Of a stretch of DNA of 64,000 nt, positions 44,298 to 54,517 are shown in pieces. The position numbers were made by a program, and so were the translations under genes. The stretch covers positions 221,988 through 285,987 of the forward strand of contig WRBB01000001.1 of assembly GCA_009779895.1 (NCBI GenBank). Direction: 5' to 3'. The DNA comes from Lachnospiraceae bacterium (lineage in GTDB: Bacteria; Bacillota; Clostridia; Lachnospirales; Lachnospiraceae). Under the pieces are notes generated by a model that saw only the letters and a list, made by a program, of their open reading frames with translations, was not told the origin of the DNA and ran no database searches. The stretch's first letter is position 1. Each line of letters opens with the position of its first letter.

Positions 44298-44666
44298 ATG
44301 ATACAACAAGAAAGCAGACTAAGAGTAGCAGACAACACCGGTGCGAAAGAATTACTTTGTATCCGTGTGTTAGGTGGTTCCACCAGAAGATATGCTGCGA
44401 TTGGAGATATTATTGTTGCGACTGTTAAAGATGCAACACCAGGTGGCGTTGTGAAAAAGGGTGAGATAGTCAAAGCTGTCGTTGTACGTACAGTAAAGGG
44501 TGCACGTCGTAAGGATGGTTCCTATATTAGATTTGACGAAAACGCTGCAGTTATTTTAAAAGAAGACATGAACCCACGTGGAACCCGTATTTTTGGACCG
44601 GTAGCAAGAGAATTGCGTGATAAGCATTTCATGAAAATTGTCTCTTTGGCTCCGGAAGTACTTTAG
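44298..44666 (+). CDS. rplN: Ribosomal protein L14
   Basis: 122 residues; contacts the small subunit and the silencing factor Rsf[19 protein letters not shown] and [13 protein letters not shown] are diagnostic. GGAGG precedes the ATG. Confidence 0.98.
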   Translation: MIQQESRLRVADNTGAKELLCIRVLGGSTRRYAAIGDIIVATVKDATPGGVVKKGEIVKAVVVRTVKGARRKDGSYIRFDENAAVILKEDMNPRGTRIFGPVARELRDKHFMKIVSLAPEVL

Positions 44667-44679
44667 GAGGTGCGGTTAG

Positions 44680-45000
44680 ATGTCAATGATGAAAATTAAA
44701 AAAGGTGATATGGTTCAGGTAATCGCCGGTAAAGACAAGGATTTAAAAGGTAAGGTTATTTCTGTCAATAAAAAAGACGGAAAAGTATTGGTTGAAGGTG
44801 TCAATATGATTACCAAGCATACGAAGCCGAATGCGAGCAATCAAACAGGTGGTCTCATAAACCAAGAGGGTCCCATTGATATTTCAAATGTGATGTATTT
44901 ACACAATGATAAGATGACCAGAGTCGGTTTTAAAATGGAGGGCGACAAAAAGGTTCGTGTTGCAAAGGCTACCGGCGAAGTAATTGATGACAAGAAATAG
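44680..45000 (+). CDS. rplX: Ribosomal protein L24
   Basis: 106 residues; assembly initiator with a KOW motif ([19 protein letters not shown]). AGGAGG precedes the ATG at 44680; a second Met three codons later could also be used. 17 bp to rplE. Confidence 0.97.
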   Translation: MSMMKIKKGDMVQVIAGKDKDLKGKVISVNKKDGKVLVEGVNMITKHTKPNASNQTGGLINQEGPIDISNVMYLHNDKMTRVGFKMEGDKKVRVAKATGEVIDDKK

Positions 45001-45017
45001 GAAGGAGGACCAATACA

Positions 45018-45560
45018 TTGAGTAGTAGACTGAAAGAGTATTATCAATCTGACATTGTGGAAGTCATGATGAAAAAGTTTGGTTACAAAAATAAAATGCA
45101 AGTGCCAAAACTTGAAAAAGTAGTTGTAAATATGGGTGTTGGCGAAGCAAAAGAAAATGCAAAAGTGCTGGAGTCAGCGGTTGCGGATTTGGAAAAAATA
45201 ACCGGTCAAAAGGTTGTTACCACAAAGGCAAAAAAATCTGTTGCGAACTTTAAATTAAGAGAAGGTATGTCAATCGGTTGTAAAGTTACCCTGAGAGGGG
45301 AAAGAATGTATGAATTTGTTGATCGTTTGATTAATCTGGCTCTTCCTCGTGTGCGTGACTTTAGAGGGGTGAATCCCAATGCGTTTGATGGTAGAGGAAA
45401 CTATGCCCTTGGTATCAAAGAGCAATTGATTTTCCCGGAAATTGAATATGATAAAATTGATAAAGTTAGGGGTATGGATGTAATCTTTGTTACAACTGCC
45501 AACACTGATGAAGAAGCTCGTGAATTATTGACTCAGTTCAATATGCCATTCACCAAGTAA
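45018..45560 (+). CDS. rplE: Ribosomal protein L5
   Basis: 180 residues; binds 5S rRNA. TTG start after [46 protein letters not shown] and [14 protein letters not shown] are diagnostic (each read in pieces). Confidence 0.98.
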   Translation: MSSRLKEYYQSDIVEVMMKKFGYKNKMQVPKLEKVVVNMGVGEAKENAKVLESAVADLEKITGQKVVTTKAKKSVANFKLREGMSIGCKVTLRGERMYEFVDRLINLALPRVRDFRGVNPNAFDGRGNYALGIKEQLIFPEIEYDKIDKVRGMDVIFVTTANTDEEARELLTQFNMPFTK

Positions 45561-45576
45561 GGGAGGAAGATTATTC

Positions 45577-45762
45577 ATGGCAAAGACAGCAATGAAAGAA
45601 AAACAACAACGTAAGGCAAAATTTTCAACAAGAGAATATAATCGTTGTAGAATTTGTGGACGTCCACATGCATATTTAAGGAAGTATGGAGTCTGCCGTA
45701 TTTGTTTCCGTGAATTGGCTTATAAAGGGCAAATTCCAGGGGTGAAAAAAGCTAGTTGGTGA
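45577..45762 (+). CDS. rpsN: Ribosomal protein S14, zinc type
   Basis: 61 residues with two CxxC pairs (Cys24/27 and Cys40/43) binding zinc, the S14 type Z of Firmicutes. Ends in the standard [17 protein letters not shown] precedes the ATG. 47 bp to rpsH. Confidence 0.98.
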   Translation: MAKTAMKEKQQRKAKFSTREYNRCRICGRPHAYLRKYGVCRICFRELAYKGQIPGVKKASW

Positions 45763-45809
45763 TATTCATTATTGAAACATAATGTAAAATGAAAAGGAGG
45801 ATACTTAGA

Positions 45810-46211
45810 ATGACTATGAGTGATCCAATTGCAGATATGCTTACAAGAATCCGTAATGCGAATACTGCGAAACATGACACAGTAGATGTACCTGCATCTA
45901 AGATGAAAATAGCCATTGCAGACATTCTTTTGAATGAAGGTTATATCAAAAAATATGATATTGTAGATGATGGAAGTTTCAAAACAATCCATATTTTATT
46001 AAAATATGGTGCTGATAAAAACGAAAAAGTTATCTCCGGACTGAAAAGAATCTCTAAGCCGGGGTTGCGTGTGTATGCCAATACAGCTGACGTACCGAAA
46101 GTATTAGGTGGGTTGGGAATCGCAATTATTTCAACAAACAAAGGTGTGATTACGGATAAAATAGCGAGACAAGAGGGTGTAGGCGGAGAAGTTCTTTGTT
46201 TTGTATGGTAA
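45810..46211 (+). CDS. rpsH: Ribosomal protein S8
   Basis: 133 residues; binds central 16S rRNA and represses the spc operon in some species. [15 protein letters not shown] and the C-terminal GEVLCFVW are diagnostic. AAAAGGAGG precedes the ATG at 45810; the upstream frame at 45789 would contain it. Confidence 0.98.
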   Translation: MTMSDPIADMLTRIRNANTAKHDTVDVPASKMKIAIADILLNEGYIKKYDIVDDGSFKTIHILLKYGADKNEKVISGLKRISKPGLRVYANTADVPKVLGGLGIAIISTNKGVITDKIARQEGVGGEVLCFVW

Positions 46212-46270
46212 TCATGAATAACTGAAAACTGGTATTTTACCAGAAAATTTAAGTTCATAGGAGGTAAGGT

Positions 46271-46810
46271 ATGTCACGTATAGGAAGACTGCCAATCACA
46301 GTTCCATCAGCGGTTACAATTGATATCGCAGAGGGTAATGTGGTGACTGTAAAAGGTCCAAAGGGTACGCTTACAAAAGCGTTGCCAAAAGAAATGGAAA
46401 TCAAAAGTGAAGATGGTCAGTTATCGGTTAGCAGACCAAATGATTTGAAAAAGATGAAATCTCTTCATGGTTTGACGAGAACATTGATTAACAATATGGT
46501 TGTTGGTGTAACAAATGGTTATGAAAAAATACTGGAAGTAAACGGCGTGGGTTATCGTGCCGCAAAATCCGGCAATAAATTAACCTTAAGCTTAGGATAC
46601 TCTCATCCGGTTGAAATGATAGATCCTGATGGTGTGGAATCTGTGCTAGAAGGCCAGAACAAAATTACTGTAAAAGGTATTGATAAAGAAAAAGTCGGCC
46701 AATATGCTGCTGAAATCAGAGATAAGAGAAGACCTGAGCCGTACAAAGGTAAGGGAATCAAGTACTCTGATGAAGTAATCAGACGTAAAGTTGGTAAGAC
46801 TGGTAAATAA
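46271..46810 (+). CDS. rplF: Ribosomal protein L6
   Basis: 179 residues, two duplicated domains. [12 protein letters not shown] and the C-terminal [16 protein letters not shown] are diagnostic. AGGAGG precedes the ATG. Confidence 0.98.
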   Translation: MSRIGRLPITVPSAVTIDIAEGNVVTVKGPKGTLTKALPKEMEIKSEDGQLSVSRPNDLKKMKSLHGLTRTLINNMVVGVTNGYEKILEVNGVGYRAAKSGNKLTLSLGYSHPVEMIDPDGVESVLEGQNKITVKGIDKEKVGQYAAEIRDKRRPEPYKGKGIKYSDEVIRRKVGKTGK

Positions 46811-46827
46811 TTAAGGAGGATGCAAAA

Positions 46828-47196
46828 ATGATTACTAAAAAATCAAGAAGTGAAGTACGTAGAAAAAAACACATGAAATTGCGTAATCGTTTCAGCGGTA
46901 CTGCTGAGAGACCACGTTTGGCTGTGTTTAGAAGTAATAATCATATGTATGCTCAGATTATTGATGATACGGCTGGAAATACTCTGGTGGCGGCCTCTAC
47001 ATTGGAAAAGGGCATAAAATCAGATTTGGAAAAAACCAATAATGTTGAAGCAGCAGTATACTTAGGTAAAGCGATTGCTGAAAAAGCGAAAGAAAAAGGC
47101 ATCAAGGATGTGGTGTTTGATCGCGGCGGTTTTATTTATCAAGGTAAAGTAAAAGCATTAGCAGACGCAGCCAGAGAAGCTGGGTTGAATTTCTAG
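46828..47196 (+). CDS. rplR: Ribosomal protein L18
   Basis: 122 residues; binds 5S r[27 protein letters not shown] (read in pieces), AQIIDD and [20 protein letters not shown] are diagnostic. AAGGAGG precedes the ATG. Confidence 0.98.
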   Translation: MITKKSRSEVRRKKHMKLRNRFSGTAERPRLAVFRSNNHMYAQIIDDTAGNTLVAASTLEKGIKSDLEKTNNVEAAVYLGKAIAEKAKEKGIKDVVFDRGGFIYQGKVKALADAAREAGLNF

Positions 47197-47211
47197 GAAG
47201 GGAGAACACGA

Positions 47212-47724
47212 ATGAAACAAGAACGTATTGATGCTAATCAGTTAGGCGAATTAAGTGAAAAAGTGGTATCAATTAAACGTGTTACCAAAGTTGTTAAAGG
47301 TGGTCGTAACTTCAGATTTACAGCTCTCGTGGTTGTTGGTGATGGAAATGGTCATGTTGGTGCAGGTTTAGGAAAAGCAACGGAAATTCCGGAAGCAATT
47401 CGTAAAGGTAGAGAAGATGCAGCGAAGAACTTGATTGCAGTTTCTCTTGATGATAGTAGCAGTGTAACGCATGATATTATTGGGAAGTTTGGCAGTGCGC
47501 AAGTATTGTTGAAAAAAGCACCGGAAGGTACCGGTGTAATTGCCGGTGGACCTGTTCGTGCCGTTATTGAAGCAGCCGGTATTAAAAATATCAGAACAAA
47601 GTCTTTGGGCTCGAATAATAAGCAAAATGTGGTTCTTGCAACTTTGAGTGGGCTTGGAACGATTAAGACACCGGAAGAAGTAGCTAGATTACGCGGTAAA
47701 TCAGTAGAAGAGGTTATGGCATAG
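47212..47724 (+). CDS. rpsE: Ribosomal protein S5
   Basis: 170 residues; decoding fidelity. [22 protein letters not shown] with the loop targeted by spectinomycin resistance, and [27 protein letters not shown] precedes the ATG. Confidence 0.98.
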   Translation: MKQERIDANQLGELSEKVVSIKRVTKVVKGGRNFRFTALVVVGDGNGHVGAGLGKATEIPEAIRKGREDAAKNLIAVSLDDSSSVTHDIIGKFGSAQVLLKKAPEGTGVIAGGPVRAVIEAAGIKNIRTKSLGSNNKQNVVLATLSGLGTIKTPEEVARLRGKSVEEVMA

Positions 47725-47738
47725 GAGGTTACACAAAA

Positions 47739-47918
47739 ATGGCAGATTTAAAAATCACATTGGTTAAATCGACAATTGGTGCCATCCCCAAGCATAGAAA
47801 AACGGTTGCGGCGTTGGGTTTAAAGAAACTGAACAAGACGGTTCTTTTGCCTGATAATGCAGCAACAAGAGGTATGGTACAACAAGTGAGACATTTGGTA
47901 AAAGTAGAAGAAGTATAG
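47739..47918 (+). CDS. rpmD: Ribosomal protein L30
   Basis: 59 residues, found by direct reading between S5 and L15. Sequence starts [19 protein letters not shown] and contains [15 protein letters not shown] and [13 protein letters not shown], the standard L30 pattern. AGGAGG lies 9 nt before the ATG. Its presence is variable among Firmicutes. Confidence 0.96.
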   Translation: MADLKITLVKSTIGAIPKHRKTVAALGLKKLNKTVLLPDNAATRGMVQQVRHLVKVEEV

Positions 47919-47974
47919 AATGCTACTTGGCAAATGTGTTGGTATTTGCAAAAAAGATATGAAGGAGGTACGTC

Positions 47975-48415
47975 ATGGATTTATCAAATTTGAGGCCGGC
48001 AGATGGTTCAAAGCAAAGTGATAATTTCAGAAGAGGCCGTGGACACGCTTCTGGAAATGGTAAAACCGCGGGCAAGGGTCATAAAGGTCAAAAAGCACGT
48101 TCCGGTTCACCAAGGCCAGGCTTTGAAGGTGGTCAGATGCCACTGTATAGAAGGATTCCAAAGCGAGGCTTCACAAATAGAAACTCTAAAGAAATCATAG
48201 GTATTAATTTAAGCGCCCTAGAAGGGTTTGAAGAGGGTATGACAGTTTCAGTTGATACTTTGATTGAAACAGGCATTGTCAAGAATCCGAAAGATGGAGT
48301 AAAAATTCTTGGGAATGGAGAGTTGACGAAAAAGCTTATCGTTCAAGCCAATGCATTTAGTGCAAAAGCTGTAGAAAAAATAGAAGCCCTTGGCGGAAAA
48401 GCAGAGGTGATCTAA
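47975..48415 (+). CDS. rplO: Ribosomal protein L15
   Basis: 146 residues; late assembly protein. Gly-rich N-terminus [20 protein letters not shown] and [20 protein letters not shown] are diagnostic. AAGGAGG precedes the ATG. Its stop overlaps the secY start by one base. Confidence 0.98.
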   Translation: MDLSNLRPADGSKQSDNFRRGRGHASGNGKTAGKGHKGQKARSGSPRPGFEGGQMPLYRRIPKRGFTNRNSKEIIGINLSALEGFEEGMTVSVDTLIETGIVKNPKDGVKILGNGELTKKLIVQANAFSAKAVEKIEALGGKAEVI

Positions 48416-49758
48416 TGCTAGAAGCGTTACGAAATGCCCTAAAAGTCGAAGATATAAGAAAAAGGCTCTTTTATACATTCTTAATGTTAATTGTTGTAAG
48501 ATTTGGGTCTCAGTTGCCAACACCCGGTGTTGATCCTACTTTTATCCAGAACTTTTTTGATGCACAAACAAGTGAAGCATTTAACTTTTTTGATGCTTTC
48601 ACGGGTGGATCTTTTACACAGATGTCTGTGTTTGCTTTGAGCATCACACCGTACATTACATCTTCCATCATCATGCAACTTTTGACCATTGCGATTCCAA
48701 AGTTAGAAGAGATGCAAAAGGATGGGGAAGACGGTAGAAAGAAAATTGCTGCGATTACTCGTTATGTAACAGTGGCTTTGGCTTTGATTGAATCGACTGC
48801 GATGGCGATTGGTTTTGGTCAGCAAGGTTTGTTGCATGAGTTTAATTTTGTAAATGCTGCAGTTGTAGTACTTACATTAACAGCCGGTTCTGCATTCTTG
48901 ATGTGGATTGGTGAGAGAATTACAGAAAAGGGAATTGGAAATGGTATTTCCATTGTCCTGTTGATTAACATTCTTTCCGGCATGCCAAGTGATTTAACAA
49001 GGTTATACCAACAGTTTGTTGCCAATGCCAGTACACTTGCATTGGGTATACTAGCTGCGATTATTATCCTTGCAATTATTTTAGTTGTATTTGTATTTGT
49101 TATTATTCTACAAGGTGGGGAAAGAAGAATTGCGGTACAGTATTCCCAAAAAATTCAAGGCCGTAAGACCTATGGTGGACAATCTACGCATATACCTTTA
49201 AAGGTAAATACATCAGGGGTAATTCCAATTATCTTTGCATCGTCGATTATGCAATTCCCAATTGTAATTGCTACTTTTATAGGAGCCGGAGAAGGAACGG
49301 GTGTGGGTAGTCATATTTTAAGAGGTATGAATTCGCAGTTTTGGTTTAATCCGAATTATCCGGTCTATTCAATTGGACTTGTAGTTTATATCGTATTGAC
49401 AATCTTCTTTGCTTATTTCTATACTGCGATTACATTTAATCCGATGGAAATAGCCAATAATATGAAGAAGAGTGGTGGTTTTATCCCCGGAATTCGTCCG
49501 GGCAAACCAACGGTTGAACATTTGCAGAAAATTTTGAATCATGTTATTTTTATTGGTGCTTGTGGTTTGGTCATCGTGCAGGTTATCCCATTCTTCTTTA
49601 ATGGAGTATTTGGTGCACAGGTAACATTTGGTGGTACATCACTCATCATTATCATTGGTGTTATTTTGGATTCGATCAAGCAAGTAGAATCCAAGATGAT
49701 GGTGCGTAACTATTCAGGATTTTTGAATACAAAAGGAAGTCCCGGAAAAGTTTTTTAA
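48415..49758 (+). CDS. secY: Protein translocase subunit SecY
   Basis: 447 residues, ten transmembrane segments; channel for protein export and membrane insertion. Plug and TM1-2 region near 25-80, ALSITPYITSSIIMQLL, GERRIAVQYSQKIQGRKTYGGQSTHIPLK (in pieces) and the C-terminal GLVIVQVIPFFFNG are diagnostic. One-base overlap with rplO couples translation. Confidence 0.98.
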   Translation: MLEALRNALKVEDIRKRLFYTFLMLIVVRFGSQLPTPGVDPTFIQNFFDAQTSEAFNFFDAFTGGSFTQMSVFALSITPYITSSIIMQLLTIAIPKLEEMQKDGEDGRKKIAAITRYVTVALALIESTAMAIGFGQQGLLHEFNFVNAAVVVLTLTAGSAFLMWIGERITEKGIGNGISIVLLINILSGMPSDLTRLYQQFVANASTLALGILAAIIILAIILVVFVFVIILQGGERRIAVQYSQKIQGRKTYGGQSTHIPLKVNTSGVIPIIFASSIMQFPIVIATFIGAGEGTGVGSHILRGMNSQFWFNPNYPVYSIGLVVYIVLTIFFAYFYTAITFNPMEIANNMKKSGGFIPGIRPGKPTVEHLQKILNHVIFIGACGLVIVQVIPFFFNGVFGAQVTFGGTSLIIIIGVILDSIKQVESKMMVRNYSGFLNTKGSPGKVF

Positions 49759-49839
49759 AAATCAAATCAATGTTTAACTCGATTGGAGTTTGTGTGTAAA
49801 CTCCTTCGAGTTAAAGTATTCTCTCGTGAGGTATTTATT

Positions 49840-50484
49840 ATGAAGATTATTATGTTAGGAGCACCCGGAGCAGGTAAAGGTACACAAGCAAAAAAAATTG
49901 CTGAAAAGTATCATATTCCTCATATTTCGACAGGAGATATTTTTAGAGCGAATATCAAAAACGGAACAGAACTGGGCAAGAAAGCAAAGGCGTTTATGGA
50001 TCAAGGTCTTTTGGTTCCGGATGAATTGGTAGTGGATTTGGTTGCGGATCGTTTGGCGCAAGTGGATTGTGCGGATGGTTGTGTTTTGGATGGTTTTCCA
50101 AGAACGATTCCACAGGCGGAAGCTTTGACAAAAGCTTTGGCGGGTATGGGCCAAAAGGTGGATTTTGCAATCAATGTAGAGGTGCCGGATGAGAATATCA
50201 TTACTCGTATGGCAGGTCGCCGTGCTTGTGTAGGCTGTGGTGCCACATATCATTTGAAGTATGCACCAACCAAGACAGGAGATATTTGTGATACCTGTAG
50301 CGGCGAACTGATTCTAAGAGAAGATGACAAGCCGGAAACCGTAAAAAAACGTTTGGAAATTTATCATGAACAAACCCAACCTTTGATTGATTATTACACA
50401 AAAGAGGGTATTATCAAGGAAGTGGATGGGACACAGGATATAGATGTGATTTTTGTTGAAATTGAAAAGATTTTAACACAGTGA
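49840..50484 (+). CDS. adk: Adenylate kinase
   Basis: 214 residues; AMP + ATP to 2 ADP. P-loop GAPGAGKGT (7-15), STGDIFR near 30, DGFPRT near 84, and a zinc lid with Cys130, 133, 150 and 153. The ATG at 49840 is behind GTGAGG; the upstream frame at 49783 lacks homology. The methionine aminopeptidase gene usually found next is absent. Confidence 0.98.
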   Translation: MKIIMLGAPGAGKGTQAKKIAEKYHIPHISTGDIFRANIKNGTELGKKAKAFMDQGLLVPDELVVDLVADRLAQVDCADGCVLDGFPRTIPQAEALTKALAGMGQKVDFAINVEVPDENIITRMAGRRACVGCGATYHLKYAPTKTGDICDTCSGELILREDDKPETVKKRLEIYHEQTQPLIDYYTKEGIIKEVDGTQDIDVIFVEIEKILTQ

Positions 50485-50506
50485 GCCGTTGGCGGAAGGA
50501 GCTAGG

Positions 50507-50725
50507 ATGTCAAAAACTGATGTAATCGAGATTGAAGGAGTTGTAGTAGAGAAACTACCAAATGCCATGTTTCGTGTAGAGTTGGAAAATGGACATGTTG
50601 TTTTGGCTCATATCAGCGGAAAATTACGGATGAATTTCATTAAAATTTTACCGGGTGACAAGGTCACTTTGGAGATGTCCCCATATGACTTGAGTAAAGG
50701 TCGTATTGTTTGGAGAGATAAGTAG
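50507..50725 (+). CDS. infA: Translation initiation factor IF-1
   Basis: 72 residues, OB-fold; blocks the A site during initiation. [29 protein letters not shown] (in pieces) and [13 protein letters not shown] are diagnostic. GGAAGGAG precedes the ATG at 50507. 115 bp to rpmJ without a gene. Confidence 0.98.
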   Translation: MSKTDVIEIEGVVVEKLPNAMFRVELENGHVVLAHISGKLRMNFIKILPGDKVTLEMSPYDLSKGRIVWRDK

Positions 50726-50840
50726 ATACTATTGACTTATGCTGTGATTTGTGGTACGCTGATAGATGGCTTTTTTAGAGGAAAGACCTCTTTAGAATCT
50801 TTGAAACAGGTTAAAGCATAGGATGGAAGGAGGATTTGAC

Positions 50841-50954
50841 ATGAAGGTTAGATCATCAGTCAAACCAATTTGCGAAAAATGCAAAATCATTAGAAGAAAA
50901 GGAAGCGTGAGGGTAATTTGCGTAAATCCGAAGCACAAACAACGTCAGGGCTGA
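50841..50954 (+). CDS. rpmJ: Ribosomal protein L36, zinc type
   Basis: 37 residues: [19 protein letters not shown] with Cys11, 14, 27 and His32 binding zinc, ending HKQRQG. GGAAGGAGG precedes the ATG. Too short for most gene callers but unmistakable. Confidence 0.98.
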   Translation: MKVRSSVKPICEKCKIIRRKGSVRVICVNPKHKQRQG

Positions 50955-51290
50955 TTGCTGACAGTGCGAGGTGCGGTTCTTTCGAACCCACAGGAACATC
51001 ATTTTAATTTAGGCAGGCAACAAAATCGTTTTAAAACGAGATTTGTTTCATATACATGTAATTTTGTATATTGCCTTTAGCCTCGATGGCATCATACCTA
51101 TTGGTGTATCGAGAAAGGGTGTGCGTATGCACATCTGGGCTGGGATATTAAGGATTTAAACTTAGTAGGGCATGTCGGTGTTTTGCCCGCAGCCTCATAA
51201 TAGGGACGATATGGCACAACGGTTTGGCGATGTATATCAAGTTCATGCCAAACAAAAGAACAAACTTTTTAAAAATGGAGGAAAAAACAC
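50955..51290 (+). other. Structured 336-bp leader between rpmJ and rpsM
   Basis: No gene. Several hairpins can be drawn: 50971-50991 (GGTTC/GAACC core), 51082-51113 (CTCGAT/ATCGAG plus ATACC/GGTGT) and 51120-51133 (TGTGC/GCACA, loop GTAT). The region around 51026-51045 is also self-complementary. No clear promoter or T-run is visible. This looks like a structured RNA upstream of rpsM-rpsK-rpsD-rpoA-rplQ, possibly an autoregulatory site. Confidence 0.45.
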
Positions 51291-51659
51291 ATGGCTCGTA
51301 TTTCAGGTGTAGATTTACCAAGAGACAAGCGTGTTGAAATTGGTTTGACTTATATCTATGGAATTGGTAGAACAAGTTCAAATCGTATTTTGGCAGAGGC
51401 AGGCGTTGATCCAAGCACTCGCGTTCGTGATTTGACTAGCGAAGACGTGAAGAAAATCAGTGATATCATTGAAGATAGTCAAATGGTAGAGGGTGATTTG
51501 CGAAGAGAGATTCAACTGAATATCAAACGATTAAAAGAAATCGGTTGCTATCGTGGAATCCGTCACAGAAGAGGACTTCCTGTGCGTGGACAAAAGACAA
51601 AAACAAATGCTAGAACCTGTAAAGGTCCTAAGAGAACTGTTGCGAACAAAAAGAAATAG
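51291..51659 (+). CDS. rpsM: Ribosomal protein S13
   Basis: 122 residues; contacts tRNA and L5. [26 protein letters not shown] (in pieces) and [23 protein letters not shown] (in pieces) are diagnostic. TGGAGGA precedes the ATG. Confidence 0.98.
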   Translation: MARISGVDLPRDKRVEIGLTYIYGIGRTSSNRILAEAGVDPSTRVRDLTSEDVKKISDIIEDSQMVEGDLRREIQLNIKRLKEIGCYRGIRHRRGLPVRGQKTKTNARTCKGPKRTVANKKK

Positions 51660-51712
51660 TATCAAAAGGTTGAATGTTTTCAACTTTAACTTTAAGAAAG
51701 TAGGTTAGTTTA

Positions 51713-52108
51713 ATGGCTAAAAAAGTTACCAGAAAAGTGACAAAAAGACGTGTCAAGAAAAACGTTGAACGGGGACAAGCCCATATTCAGTCATCCTTTA
51801 ATAATACAATTGTTACATTGACTGATACACAAGGAAATGCTCTTTCATGGGCAAGTGCCGGTGGTCTTGGATTTAGAGGTTCAAGGAAATCTACTCCATA
51901 TGCAGCGCAAATGGCTGCTGAAACAGCTGCAAAGGCGGCTTTAGTACATGGTTTGAGAACTGTAGATGTATTCGTAAAAGGGCCGGGCTCAGGCAGAGAA
52001 GCGGCGATTCGTGCACTACAAGCTTGTGGCATTGATGTTACGAGTATTAAAGATGTTACACCGGTACCACACAATGGTTGCCGTCCGCCAAAACGTAGAA
52101 GAGTGTAA
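51713..52108 (+). CDS. rpsK: Ribosomal protein S11
   Basis: 131 residues; platform protein. [20 protein letters not shown] and the C-terminal [13 protein letters not shown] are diagnostic. The binding site is weak (GAAAGTAGG). 37 bp to rpsD. Confidence 0.98.
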   Translation: MAKKVTRKVTKRRVKKNVERGQAHIQSSFNNTIVTLTDTQGNALSWASAGGLGFRGSRKSTPYAAQMAAETAAKAALVHGLRTVDVFVKGPGSGREAAIRALQACGIDVTSIKDVTPVPHNGCRPPKRRRV

Positions 52109-52145
52109 GTAGAAAATAGCATGTATTAATATTAGGAGGAAAAAC

Positions 52146-52742
52146 ATGGCAGTCAATAGAGTACCAGTCCTAAAAAGATGCCGTTCATTGGGTATGGATC
52201 CCATCTATTTAGGAATTAATAAAAAGTCAACCAGACAATTAAAAAGATCAAATCGTAAAATGAGCGAGTATGGTTTACAATTGCGTGAAAAGCAAAAAGC
52301 GAAATTTATTTATGGTGTATTAGAAGGACCGTTTCGAACCTATTATGCCAAAGCAAAGAAAATGAAAGGTATGACAGGTGATAACCTGATTATCCTTTTG
52401 GAGTCACGCCTTGATAATGTGATGTTTCGTATGGGTTTTGCCAGAACAAGAAAAGAAGCAAGACAAATTGTTGGGCACAAGCACGTGTTAGTAAACGGTA
52501 AGCAGGTCAATATTCCTTCTTTTTTAGTAAAAGTGGGTGATACGATTGAAATCAAAGAAAAACACAAAAAGTCACCAAGATACGCAGGTATTTTGGAAGC
52601 AACAGGTGGACACATGATCCCGGAGTGGTTGGATGTAGATTCTGAAAACCTAAAAGGTATTATAAAAGAAGCTCCGGTAAGAGATGCAGTTGATATTCCG
52701 GTTGATGAAATGTTGATCGTCGAGTTATATTCTAAAAATTAA
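52146..52742 (+). CDS. rpsD: Ribosomal protein S4
   Basis: 198 residues; 16S assembly initiator. S4 RNA-binding domain with LDNVMFRMGFARTRKEARQIVGHKHVLVNG (in pieces), and the ending DEMLIVELYSKN. The N-terminus has no CxxC zinc knuckle (VPVLKRCRSLGM), the C- form. AGGAGG precedes the ATG. Confidence 0.97.
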   Translation: MAVNRVPVLKRCRSLGMDPIYLGINKKSTRQLKRSNRKMSEYGLQLREKQKAKFIYGVLEGPFRTYYAKAKKMKGMTGDNLIILLESRLDNVMFRMGFARTRKEARQIVGHKHVLVNGKQVNIPSFLVKVGDTIEIKEKHKKSPRYAGILEATGGHMIPEWLDVDSENLKGIIKEAPVRDAVDIPVDEMLIVELYSKN

Positions 52743-52815
52743 TTTCAAATATAGCTTGGTATTTGGAGTTGCAAAAATATAACGAGGCATTTAATCCCAT
52801 AGGAGGATCTGTATA

Positions 52816-53775
52816 GTGTTTGATTTTAATAAGCCAAATATTGAAATTACTGAAATTTCAGAAGATAAAAAGTACGGAAGATTTGTAGTAGAACCATTGG
52901 CTAGAGGATACGGTGCAACTCTGGGCAATTCTTTAAGAAGAATTATGCTTTCGTCTTTGCCGGGTTCTGCGATTAGTTCCGTGAAGATTGATGGTGTTTT
53001 GCATGAGTTTAGTTCGATTCCTGGTGTTCGTGAAGATGTGACGGAGATTATCATGAATCTAAAGTCACTGGCAATCAAAAACACTTCGGAAGTAGATGAA
53101 GTTAAGATAGCGTACATTGAATTTGAGGGCGAAGGTGTTATTACCGGAGCTGATATTCAAGTGGATTCGGATATTGAGATTATGAATCCGGAGCAGGTGA
53201 TTGCGACTTTAAATGGTGGTGCAGACAGTAAGTTATTTATTGAACTGACGATTACAAATGGTCAAGGTTACGTGAGTGCGGATAAAAACAAAAAGGAAGA
53301 TTTATCCATTGGTGTGATTCCGATTGATTCCATTTATACCCCGATTGAGCGGGTTAATTTGACCGTAGAAAACACGCGTGTTGGTCAGGTGACGGATTAT
53401 GATAAATTAACTTTGGATGTTTGGACAAAAGGAACACTTCATCCGGACGAAGCGGTTAGCCTTGCTGCTAAGGTATTTAGTGAGCATTTAAGGTTGTTTG
53501 TTGACTTGTCAGAGGTGGCGCAATCAGCAGAAGTTATGATTGAGAAAGAAGATGATGAAAAAGAAAAAGTTCTGGAAATGAACATTGACGAATTAGAGTT
53601 ATCCGTTCGTTCGTTTAATTGTTTGAAAAGAGCCGGTATCAATACGGTGGAAGAGCTTACCAACAAAACACCGGAAGATATGATGAAAGTACGCAACCTT
53701 GGACGTAAGTCTTTGGAAGAAGTACTGGCGAAACTAAAGGAATTAAATTTGGAACTTAACAATGGGGAAGAATAA
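52816..53775 (+). CDS. rpoA: RNA polymerase alpha subunit
   Basis: 319 residues. N-terminal dimerisation domain with [25 protein letters not shown] (in pieces), and C-terminal DNA-binding domain with [23 protein letters not shown] (in pieces). GTG start after AGGAGG. 62 bp to rplQ. Confidence 0.98.
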   Translation: MFDFNKPNIEITEISEDKKYGRFVVEPLARGYGATLGNSLRRIMLSSLPGSAISSVKIDGVLHEFSSIPGVREDVTEIIMNLKSLAIKNTSEVDEVKIAYIEFEGEGVITGADIQVDSDIEIMNPEQVIATLNGGADSKLFIELTITNGQGYVSADKNKKEDLSIGVIPIDSIYTPIERVNLTVENTRVGQVTDYDKLTLDVWTKGTLHPDEAVSLAAKVFSEHLRLFVDLSEVAQSAEVMIEKEDDEKEKVLEMNIDELELSVRSFNCLKRAGINTVEELTNKTPEDMMKVRNLGRKSLEEVLAKLKELNLELNNGEE

Positions 53776-53837
53776 AGCGAGTAGGTACATTTGGTTAATA
53801 AGCCCGAAGATGCATAAGCAAATGAAAGGAAGAAACA

Positions 53838-54374
53838 ATGGCAAAATATAGAAAACTGGGAAGAACTTCCAGTCAAAGAAAAGCCTTATTGAGAAATCAA
53901 GTAACCGCTCTGTTGTATTATGGAAAGATTCGTACGACAGACACAAAGGCAAAAGAAATTCGTAAGATTGCAGAAGGCCTGATTGCGATGGCAGTTAGAG
54001 AAAAAGATAACTTTGAAGAAGTTACCGTAAAAGCAAAAGTAGCCCGTAAAGATAAAGATGGCAAAAGAGTCAAAGAAGTTGTGGATGGTAAAAAAGTAAC
54101 GGTTTATGATGAAGTGGATAAAGCCATCAAAAAGGACAATGCCAGTAGGCTTCATGCTAGGAGACAGATGCTAAAAGTGCTTTATCCTGTAACGGAAGTG
54201 CCAACGGCTGCAGCCGGAAAGAAAAAAAATACAAAGCAAGTTGATTTGGTAGAAAAAATCTTTACAGAAATTGCTCCAAAATACACAGATCGTAACGGTG
54301 GTTACACCAGAATTGTGAAGATTGGTCAACGTAAAGGTGATGCGGCGATGGAAGTACTGATTGAGTTGGTTTAG
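53838..54374 (+). CDS. rplQ: Ribosomal protein L17 with internal insertion
   Basis: 178 residues against about 115-130 in most bacteria. N-terminal MAKYRKLGRTSSQRKALLRN and C-terminal GGYTRIVKIGQRKGDAAMEVLIELV (in pieces) are standard. The extra length lies mainly at about 55-100 (a Lys/Asp-rich segment with KDKDGKRVKEVVDGKKV) and at about 122-135. I associate this enlarged form with Lachnospiraceae. Last gene of the cluster, followed by a terminator. Confidence 0.96.
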   Translation: MAKYRKLGRTSSQRKALLRNQVTALLYYGKIRTTDTKAKEIRKIAEGLIAMAVREKDNFEEVTVKAKVARKDKDGKRVKEVVDGKKVTVYDEVDKAIKKDNASRLHARRQMLKVLYPVTEVPTAAAGKKKNTKQVDLVEKIFTEIAPKYTDRNGGYTRIVKIGQRKGDAAMEVLIELV

Positions 54375-54390
54375 AATGAAAAGATTGCGA

Positions 54391-54427
54391 AATAGGTCTG
54401 CTCTTTGGAGTGGGCTTATTTTTTGGC
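54391..54427 (+). terminator. Terminator of the ribosomal cluster
   Basis: A 13-bp stem with wobble pairs (54391-54403 with 54408-54420), loop TTTG, and a following T-run. Confidence 0.75.
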
Positions 54428-54449
54428 TCTTTTGGACAAACTTGTTTTA

Positions 54450-54458
54450 TGATATAAT
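54450..54458 (+). promoter_or_regulatory. Extended -10 promoter of the purine gene pair
   Basis: TGATATAAT (54450-54458) is an extended -10 element; a weak TTTGGA (54430-54435) stands 17 bp upstream. 60 bp before the IMP cyclohydrolase start. Confidence 0.55.
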
Positions 54459-54517
54459 TTATGAAGATTATATTTGACGCAATGGAATACATATTGTTAA
54501 GTACAAGGAGAGTAAAA

